NCBI GenBank assembly: GCA_050694175.1
Contig: JBOGXA010000016.1
Location: 29,788-93,787 of the forward strand
Direction of reading: 5' to 3'
DNA: 64,000 nt
Source of the DNA: JBOGXA01 sp050694175
GTDB lineage: Bacteria; Actinomycetota; CADDZG01; WHSQ01
Below the pieces are notes generated by a model. It did not search any database and was not told the DNA's origin. It worked only from the letters and a program-made list of their open reading frames with translations. The position numbers were made by a program, and so were the translations under genes. How positions within the stretch are numbered: the first letter of the stretch is position 1; every line of letters begins with the position of its first letter. Positions 58,474 to 64,000 of this stretch are shown here, one piece after another.

Positions 58474-61029
58474 ATGAAAGCACTGCGTAGCTTTGCCGTG
58501 CGCGCCTCGCTGCTGCACTCCCTAAGGGGGTTGCTGGATATCGCCATGAACCTGCGCTGGACGTGGGTTCCGCAGGCCGTCGATCTGTTTCGGTGGGTCG
58601 ACCCCGACGGATGGGAGCGGTCGGGGCATGACCCCGTGAAGATGATCGGGGCCGTATCACCCGAACGCTTCGAGGAGCTTGCGTCCGACGGACCGTTCAT
58701 GTCGTTCCTGTCCGGGCTCGAGGAGGACTTCACCGACTACCTCAAGAAGCCCCGCTGGTATCAAAGCCACTCCGACGGGCGGAGGCTACGCGCGGTTGCC
58801 TACTTCTCTCCCGAGTTCGGGGTCGCCGAGGCGTTGCCGGTGTACTCGGGAGGTCTCGGGGTGCTGGCCGGCGACCACCTCAAAGCCGCGAGCGACCTCG
58901 GCCTCCCCCTGGTCGCCGTCGGCCTGTTGTACCGGCACGGCTACTTCCGCCAGGAATTGAACGCCGACGGCTGGCAGCAGGAGCGCTACCCGGCGCTCGA
59001 TCCGCACGGGATGCCGCTCACATTGTTGTCGGACGGGGACGGCACGCCGCTGACGATCGAGGTCGACCTCGCCGGAGAGCGCTGCTGCGCGCAGGTGTGG
59101 CGCGCGCAGGTTGGCCGGGTGCCTCTTCTGTTGCTCGACTGCGACGTCGAGACCAACGAGCCGAGGGAACGCGCCGTTACCGACAGGCTGTACGGGGGTG
59201 GCGGGGGGAGCGAGCACCGGTTGCGCCAGGAGATCGTGCTGGGCATCGGCGGCGTGCGGGCACTCGACGCGGCCGGCTACGACGTCAACGTCTTTCACTC
59301 AAACGAAGGGCACGCGGGCTTCCTCAATCTCGAGCGCATCCGCAAGCTCGTGATGGGGTCGGAGGTCTCGTTCGACGAGGCGCTCGAAGTGGTGCGCGCG
59401 TCGACCGTGTTCACTACGCATACCCCCGTCCCGGCCGGCATCGACCTCTACGGGCCCGACCTCATGGAGCGATACTTCTCGTCGTTCGCCAAGGAGTGCG
59501 ATGTTGCCTTCGATGAGCTGATGGCGATCGGGAGCAAGGGTCTTCCCCCAGGTTCCGACGAAGTCGCGTTCAACATGGCGATCATGGGACTGCGCCTCTC
59601 CGGGCGCGCCAACGCGGTGAGCAAACTGCACAGTGAAGTGTCACGTTCGATGTTCGCCGAGCTCTGGCCCGAGCTCCCTGTGGGTGAGGTCCCGATTCGG
59701 CCCATTACGAACGGTGTGCATGCGCCCACATGGGTCGGGCCCGAGATGGCCGAGGTTTACGATCGCCATCTGGCGCCTGGATGGGCGGAGAGCGGGACGG
59801 GACGGTGGGAGCGTGCCGCCGATATTCCCGATGCAGAGCTGTGGAGAGCGCGCGAACGGGCGCGCGAACGACTCGTCTACTTCCTGCGCGAGCGCCTCTA
59901 CGCTCAGCAGATCGCCAAAGGCTCGTCGGCAACCGAGGCGGCGTGGGCGCAAGAGATCCTCGACCCTGCGTTCCTGACCGTTGGTTTTGCGCGCCGCTTC
60001 GCGCAATACAAACGAGCGACGCTGATGCTCGCCGACCTCGACCGTTTGAAGGCGATCCTGTTGTCGGTCGAGCGACCGATACAGGTCATCGTCTCCGGCA
60101 AGGCGCATCCGCTCGATGAGGGCGGTAAGGAGATGATCCGCAGCCTGTTCCATGCGTTCGGCGATCCCGAGCTGAGAGGCCGCCTGGTGTTCGTCGAGGA
60201 CTACGACATGGAACTGGCGCGCGTGCTCGTCCAGGGCGTGGACGTATGGCTGAACAACCCGCGGCGCCCGCTGGAGGCGTGCGGCACCAGCGGCATGAAG
60301 GCCGCGCTCAACGGCGCAATCAACTGTTCGATCCTCGACGGGTGGTGGAATGAGTGCTACGACGGGCGCAACGGGTGGGCGATCGGGACGACCGACGTCA
60401 GCCCCGACGTTGATCACCAGGACCGGCTCGATGCCAATGCCCTGTACGACCTCCTCGATCGCGAGATCGCCCCGCGCTTCTACGACCGCACCGAGGGGGC
60501 GGTGCCGCGCCGGTGGGTGGATCGCATCAAGGGGTCGATAGCGGGGCTCGGCAACTTCGTGAGTGCCGATCGAATGGTGCGTGATTACGTGGAGCTTCTC
60601 TACGAGCCGGCCGCGCGGCAGGTCGAGGAGCTCGCGGCCGGCGGCCACGCGCGGGCTCGGGCCCTGGCCAAGTGGAAGTCAGAGATGCGCGCCGTATGGG
60701 ACGCCGTGGCCGTCGTCGATGTCGAGGGCGACGTGCTGGCTGCGGATATCGGTGACACCAGGACGGTCCGGGCTACCGTCCGCATCGGCTCACTGGGCAC
60801 CGACGACGTGTGCGTGCAGCTGGCGCACGGAGCCGTCGGCGCCAACGGCGAGCTGGTCGATCCGGAGATCGTCGACATGGGCGCTCTCGAGTGCCACGAC
60901 GGAACTTGCACCTACGAGGGGACGTTCTCGGCCCGGGTGGCGGGCCTGTACGGCTTCGCGGTTCGGGTCATCCCCGCGCACCCAGATCTTACCAACGACA
61001 TGGACCTGGGCCTGATCGCCTGGGCCTGA
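58474..61029 (+). CDS. glgP: Alpha-glucan phosphorylase
   Basis: An 851-residue GT35 enzyme that releases glucose 1-phosphate from alpha-1,4-glucan. N-terminal FSPEFGVAEALPVYSGGLG is the TIGR02094-type start; IRPITNGVHAPTWV, VIVSGKAHPLDEGGKEMI, LEACGTSGMKAALNG and INCSILDGWWNEC are the PLP/phosphate-binding blocks. The frame is open much further upstream, but that part is antisense to the dehydrogenase and has no homology, so ATG 58474 is chosen; no ribosome site is obvious. Likely degrades the glucan made by the glgE run. Confidence 0.93.
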   Translation: MKALRSFAVRASLLHSLRGLLDIAMNLRWTWVPQAVDLFRWVDPDGWERSGHDPVKMIGAVSPERFEELASDGPFMSFLSGLEEDFTDYLKKPRWYQSHSDGRRLRAVAYFSPEFGVAEALPVYSGGLGVLAGDHLKAASDLGLPLVAVGLLYRHGYFRQELNADGWQQERYPALDPHGMPLTLLSDGDGTPLTIEVDLAGERCCAQVWRAQVGRVPLLLLDCDVETNEPRERAVTDRLYGGGGGSEHRLRQEIVLGIGGVRALDAAGYDVNVFHSNEGHAGFLNLERIRKLVMGSEVSFDEALEVVRASTVFTTHTPVPAGIDLYGPDLMERYFSSFAKECDVAFDELMAIGSKGLPPGSDEVAFNMAIMGLRLSGRANAVSKLHSEVSRSMFAELWPELPVGEVPIRPITNGVHAPTWVGPEMAEVYDRHLAPGWAESGTGRWERAADIPDAELWRARERARERLVYFLRERLYAQQIAKGSSATEAAWAQEILDPAFLTVGFARRFAQYKRATLMLADLDRLKAILLSVERPIQVIVSGKAHPLDEGGKEMIRSLFHAFGDPELRGRLVFVEDYDMELARVLVQGVDVWLNNPRRPLEACGTSGMKAALNGAINCSILDGWWNECYDGRNGWAIGTTDVSPDVDHQDRLDANALYDLLDREIAPRFYDRTEGAVPRRWVDRIKGSIAGLGNFVSADRMVRDYVELLYEPAARQVEELAAGGHARARALAKWKSEMRAVWDAVAVVDVEGDVLAADIGDTRTVRATVRIGSLGTDDVCVQLAHGAVGANGELVDPEIVDMGALECHDGTCTYEGTFSARVAGLYGFAVRVIPAHPDLTNDMDLGLIAWA

Positions 61030-61097
61030 ATCATTTCTCTTTCCGGGATTCACCTGCTCCTCCCATGTCAATCACGGAAGGAACGTCCCGGGCCGGA

Positions 61098-61736
61098 CTA
61101 GAAGACCCTCAGGGCCTCGACGTCGTCGCGCTCGCGGCGGGTGAGTGCTCGCAGGATGGCGACCGGGCCGTGCCGCCGCCGCGCCACGTCCAGGAGATGG
61201 TCCAGGGCGATATCGAGCGCGTCTTCGGGCGGGGCCCGAGGCTCCAGGCCCACACTCACGGCGAGGTCCTCCGTATGCACGAGGGCTTCCACGATCCGTG
61301 TCTCGAGATAGTCGTCGAGCCTCATGACCACGTCGCCGAACACGCGCACCAGGCGGGCCGGTGATTCCACGGCAAACATTGCCTCCAGTCGCCGTGTGGC
61401 ATCGTCGAAGCGGTCGACGAGCGCCTTGTGGCCTCCGGTCGCCGTGTCCTCCCCGCGCTCGCGCACGCCCATATGGACCGGGGAGTTCAGATCCGAGGTC
61501 GGCAGCACGCGGGTGAAGTAATCGCCGGGCTCAACGGGTTCTTGGTCGCGCGGCTCGTCCGCCTCCAGGTACTCCAGGCATCCGATCGCACACCGGGCGA
61601 GATGACCGGCGAGTCCGCGCACACTGAGATCGACCAGCGCGCTGGGGGAGTCCCAGCGTTCGGCCACCGGCTCGGAGGCGAGCACCGTGCGCGCGCCGTC
61701 GAGGGCCTCCATGAACGCAGCGCGCGTGTTCGCCAT
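61098..61736 (-). CDS. Maleylpyruvate isomerase-fold (DinB/mycothiol-type) protein
   Basis: A 212-residue protein with a four-helix DinB-like bundle. SVRGLAGHLARCAIGCLEYL contains a candidate metal His, and RIVEALVHTEDLAVSVGL a second His region typical of the mycothiol-dependent maleylpyruvate isomerase family. Members are often mycothiol-linked S-transferases. GGGAGGA precedes ATG 61736. Divergent from the zinc-ribbon/RNase HI operon. Substrate unknown. Confidence 0.78.
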   Translation of the reverse strand: MANTRAAFMEALDGARTVLASEPVAERWDSPSALVDLSVRGLAGHLARCAIGCLEYLEADEPRDQEPVEPGDYFTRVLPTSDLNSPVHMGVRERGEDTATGGHKALVDRFDDATRRLEAMFAVESPARLVRVFGDVVMRLDDYLETRIVEALVHTEDLAVSVGLEPRAPPEDALDIALDHLLDVARRRHGPVAILRALTRRERDDVEALRVF

Positions 61737-61822
61737 CGCCGCATCCTCCCGCGAAGAGCCTGCGTCCACAGCGGGTCCCGCGCGCAGCCCGCCGGCTCCG
61801 AGAAGCGATACGCTGCGGCCCG

Positions 61823-62545
61823 ATGGACGTCGACGCCTCCCAACTGCAGCGGCTATTGGACCTCCAGGGCGAGGACGCGGCGATCCGAAGGCTCGAGCAC
61901 CAGAGAGAGAGCCTGCCCGAGGCCCAGCGCCTTGCCGAGTTGACCGGCCAGCTCGGCGAACTCGATTCGGACATCGCCATCGCCCGAAAGCAGCACGACG
62001 AGACCGCGACCGAACAGGCGAGGCTCGAAGCGGAGATGGCGACGCGTGACGCGAAGATCGAGCGTGAAGAGGGCCGCCTGTACTCGGGCTCGGTGTCCAA
62101 CCCGAAAGAGTTGAACGCGCTGAGAGCCGAAATCGAGATGCTCAAACGGCAACGCTCGGAGCTGGAGGAGGGACTCCTCGAGGCCATGGTCCAGCGCGAC
62201 GGGCTCAAAGAGACACTGGATTCCCTCGAAAAAGAGCGGGCGGAGGTTTCGGATCGAGCCGACGAGCTGTCCGGCCAGGTGAGCGCCACGACCGGCGAGA
62301 TCGACGCCGAACTCAAACAGCATACGGCGGCTCGCGGCGAGCTTATTGGAGGGATCCCCAAGGATCTTGTCGTTCTGTACGAGAAGGTCCGCGACGCGAA
62401 ACACGGCGTCGGGGCCGCGCGCTTAGTCGACGGGATGTGCGAGGGCTGTCACACCAAGCTTCCGGCCAAGGAAGTCGAGCGATTGCGTGCCGAGCGCGGC
62501 CTGCAACGCTGTGACAACTGCCGGCGCATACTCGTTGTCGCCTAA
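61823..62545 (+). CDS. C4-type zinc ribbon coiled-coil protein
   Basis: A 240-residue protein: residues 5-170 form a long coiled coil (LRAEIEMLKRQRSELEEGLL; DGLKETLDSLEKERAEVSD), and the C-terminus is a zinc ribbon, DGMCEGCHTKLPAKEVERL and RCDNCRRILVV. This matches the CT398/DUF family common beside RNase HI, NrdR or nucleotidase genes. Possibly a nucleic-acid- or RNase-associated adaptor. The RNase HI gene starts two bases after it. Confidence 0.85.
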   Translation: MDVDASQLQRLLDLQGEDAAIRRLEHQRESLPEAQRLAELTGQLGELDSDIAIARKQHDETATEQARLEAEMATRDAKIEREEGRLYSGSVSNPKELNALRAEIEMLKRQRSELEEGLLEAMVQRDGLKETLDSLEKERAEVSDRADELSGQVSATTGEIDAELKQHTAARGELIGGIPKDLVVLYEKVRDAKHGVGAARLVDGMCEGCHTKLPAKEVERLRAERGLQRCDNCRRILVVA

Positions 62546-62547
62546 CC

Positions 62548-62988
62548 ATGAAGGGCATCCTCAATACCGACGGGGGCGCGCGCGGCAATCCCGGCCCGGC
62601 CGGCATCGGTGTCGTCCTCAAGGACGCCGATGGAATCGTCGTCGATGAGATCGCGCGGCCGATCGGGCATACGACCAACAACGTCGCGGAGTACGAGGCC
62701 CTCATCGCCGGCTTGAGGCTCGCCCTCGATCACGGCCTCACGGAGCTCGACGTCTACCTGGACTCGGAACTCGTGGTTGCGCAGCTCAAGGGCAAATGGA
62801 AGATAAAGAACGATCGTCTGCGGGGCCTGGCCGTCACCGCCCGCGCGCTCTTGAGCCGGTTCGAGAAGACGTCGATCAGGCACGTGCGGCGAGCCCAGAA
62901 CACCCATGCCGACCGCCTCGCAAACCGGGCCATGGACGCTGCGGAAGTCGTGAACGATGACCCCGGCCAGGGCTCTCTGTTGCAGTGA
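62548..62988 (+). CDS. RNase HI family protein
   Basis: A 146-residue ribonuclease H fold. NTDGGARGNPGPAGIG carries the first catalytic Asp, NNVAEYEALIAGLRLAL the Glu, VYLDSELVVAQLKGKWKIK the second Asp, and VRRAQNTHADRLANRAMD the last Asp of the DEDD set. It cleaves RNA in RNA-DNA hybrids. Two bases after the zinc-ribbon gene, so translationally coupled. This short form lacks the basic protrusion of E. coli RNase HI. Confidence 0.92.
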   Translation: MKGILNTDGGARGNPGPAGIGVVLKDADGIVVDEIARPIGHTTNNVAEYEALIAGLRLALDHGLTELDVYLDSELVVAQLKGKWKIKNDRLRGLAVTARALLSRFEKTSIRHVRRAQNTHADRLANRAMDAAEVVNDDPGQGSLLQ

Positions 62989-63073
62989 AGGTCGTTCTTA
63001 ACCGCCTTCGCGTCGGTTGGCGACCCATAAGGCGGTTTAGAAGCACGTTTTCGAGGGCCAAGCCGGCGCGCTG

Positions 63074-63589
63074 ATGCTCCTCTGGCACCTGGGCCTGGCG
63101 GCGGTGATCGTCTACGTGACGCTCGGCCGTAGGCGTATCGACTATCGCTTCGTCCTCGTCGGTGCGACCCTTCCGGACCTCGTCGACGGCGTTGGAGGCG
63201 TCTTCTTCTTCGATGGGCCGTCGGGGCGGTGGCTGGCGCACGCGCTGCTGGCCCCGATCGTCGTGACGGTCGCTGTTCTCGTGTTTCTTTCGGGGGAGCG
63301 CCGGCTGGCCGTGTTCGGCGTGGGTGTCGGCTGGCTGTTGCATCTCGTCGGCGACGGGATGTGGGCGGCCCCCGAGACGTTTTACTGGCCGGCCTTCGGG
63401 ACCGACTTCGCCGCGTCCCCGCGTGAGCCCTACAGCCTCGACCTTCTGGCCCATCCGTGGGATCACCTCGGGACGTGGGCCGGAGAGGTGGCCGGCGTCG
63501 CCGCGCTTGCGTGGTTCTGGGTCGCGTTCCGCCTCGGCGAACAGAATCGATTCCGCCTTTTCTTGCGCGACGGCTATCTCCGGCCGTAG
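63074..63589 (+). CDS. Membrane-bound YdjM/metal-dependent hydrolase-like protein
   Basis: A 171-residue protein with about four hydrophobic helices. LVGATLPDLVDGVGG and WLLHLVGDGMW carry the Asp/His pattern of YdjM-type membrane hydrolases, and HPWDHLG follows. Active-site use is uncertain and substrate unknown. The ribosome site is weak. It precedes the cobalamin riboswitch leader. Confidence 0.65.
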   Translation: MLLWHLGLAAVIVYVTLGRRRIDYRFVLVGATLPDLVDGVGGVFFFDGPSGRWLAHALLAPIVVTVAVLVFLSGERRLAVFGVGVGWLLHLVGDGMWAAPETFYWPAFGTDFAASPREPYSLDLLAHPWDHLGTWAGEVAGVAALAWFWVAFRLGEQNRFRLFLRDGYLRP

Positions 63590-63596
63590 AGTGGCG

Positions 63597-63745
63597 AGGA
63601 CAACCGAATAGCTGCCGGCCGCAGCAGGGGGAAGTCCGGTCGAAGTCCGGCGCTGTCCCGCAACTGTAGGTCCACCTCCGGTGGGCGAGCCAGAGCACCC
63701 TCTCGGTACGGAGTTCGATGCCTTCGAGGTAGGGGCTTAGAGCTG
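63597..63745 (+). ncRNA. Cobalamin riboswitch
   Basis: Hallmark segments in order: AGGGGGAAGTCCGGTCGAAG, GTCCGGCGCTGTCCCGCAAC then TGT (the B12 box), and GAGCCAGAGCACC, matching the conserved GxxGxCCCGCAACUGU and GCCxGAxxACC positions. Bounds are approximate. The downstream terminator and secreted-protein gene would be repressed by cobalamin. Confidence 0.85.
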
Positions 63746-63762
63746 CGAGTCAACTCGATCTC

Positions 63763-63786
63763 AGACCCTCCTCGGAGGGTCTTTTT
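63763..63786 (+). terminator. Intrinsic terminator of the cobalamin leader
   Basis: AGACCCTCC (63763-63771) pairs with GGAGGGTCT (63774-63782), followed by a run of T (63782-63786). It lies between the cobalamin aptamer and the ATG at 63811, so it is the likely transcriptional expression platform. Confidence 0.85.
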
Positions 63787-63810
63787 CAGCGCCTTGGAAA
63801 GGAGCTGCGA

Positions 63811-64000
63811 ATGAGATCGAGAGTGCTCGGCATCGCGGCGGCGGCCGTGGCGGCATGCGTCGTCGCCGGGCCCGCGTCGGCGGTCACCACTCGGGCCCGT
63901 ACGAGCGCGGCGGCCCGTTACCTGGTCGCCAGGCAAGCCGACGACGGCAGCTTCGAGGGATCGGTGAGCACCGTCGGCGGCGCCGCCGACGCCGTCGTTT
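63811..64000 (+). CDS. Secreted protein under cobalamin control, N-terminal fragment
   Basis: Only 63 codons are present before the right edge. A Sec signal peptide (MRSRVLGIAAAAVAACVVAG, cleavage near GPASA-VTT) is followed by AAARYLVARQADDGSFEGSV, the first repeat of a squalene cyclase/prenyltransferase-like or intrinsic-factor-like alpha/alpha barrel. Such proteins occur with DUF4430 domains beside B12 uptake genes and may bind or salvage corrinoids. Strong GGAG before ATG. Function inferred from the riboswitch and repeat only. Confidence 0.65.
   Translation, partial: MRSRVLGIAAAAVAACVVAGPASAVTTRARTSAAARYLVARQADDGSFEGSVSTVGGAADAVV

Overview
The window is GC-rich and densely packed, with many GTG and TTG starts, 4-base ATGA/GTGA overlaps between co-directional genes, and strong AGGAGG-type ribosome sites. 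A GlgE-type alpha-glucan pathway, a mycothiol-enzyme-fold protein, a luciferase-like F420-type oxidoreductase, an ECF42-type sigma factor next to a DGPF protein, DUF5808, CGNR and GerW proteins together point to an uncultured member of the Actinomycetota; this is inference, because no rRNA or tRNA is visible. No prophage, insertion sequence or CRISPR array was recognised. Several otherwise clear genes carry a single in-frame TGA or a one-base frameshift (near 10084, 17791, 20865, 31072, 33631 and 42867), so either the assembly contains small errors or some of these genes are decaying.

Layout. 1-9.7 kb: mixed metabolic and envelope genes (PEP mutase-like fragment, GlsB, F420-type oxidoreductase, methyltransferases, PhhB, cupin, GNAT, NhaP antiporter, GerW, acyltransferase, glycosyltransferase, M15 peptidase). 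9.7-13.3 kb: a TlpA-like lipoprotein with TGA at the first cysteine of its CxxC motif (possible selenoprotein), short relics sharing a WYLEQLIG-like end, a ParB-like protein, a phosphatase and methylglyoxal synthase. 13.3-18.6 kb: an ABC-2 exporter operon, a DsbA-like protein, an acidic protein plus LysM amidase, and a TGA-interrupted winged-helix gene. 18.7-23.9 kb: DGPF/ECF42 pair, methyltransferase (frameshifted), MetE-like enzyme, MmcQ and 5'-3' exonuclease. 24-30.6 kb: adenylate cyclase coupled to a response regulator/thioredoxin-reductase-like fusion, then MerR and CGNR regulators and an SDR.

30.8-41.3 kb: GH15 glucanase/trehalase-like gene and M24 peptidase (both frameshifted); then a SAM-I (S-box) riboswitch with a ribosome-site-sequestering hairpin in front of a threonine synthase-like gene that overlaps a MoaD/CysO-type sulfur-carrier gene. 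Riboswitch and sulfur carrier together suggest methionine or homocysteine synthesis rather than plain threonine synthesis. A flavin disulfide-reductase homologue and a GMC oxidoreductase/unknown/metallophosphoesterase operon follow.

41.3-46.1 kb: an M4 protealysin-like protease beside its probable inhibitor emfourin, MoaA and a PhoD-like phosphatase. 46.1-61 kb: a minus-strand run glgE-treS-mak-glgB-GH57-coiled coil-DUF6328-mscL. TreS, maltokinase, GlgE and GlgB convert trehalose to branched alpha-glucan, and the nearby alpha-glucan phosphorylase (58.5-61 kb) can degrade it. The run ends in a mechanosensitive channel. 61-64 kb: a mycothiol-enzyme-fold protein, a zinc-ribbon/RNase HI pair, a membrane protein, and a cobalamin riboswitch with terminator controlling a secreted protein that runs off the right edge.

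The least explained feature is an ~80-bp element present twice (35245-35319 and, on the other strand, 58339-58414). It can fold into the same three-way junction with a compensatory base-pair change, and each copy ends about 20-30 bases before a start codon.
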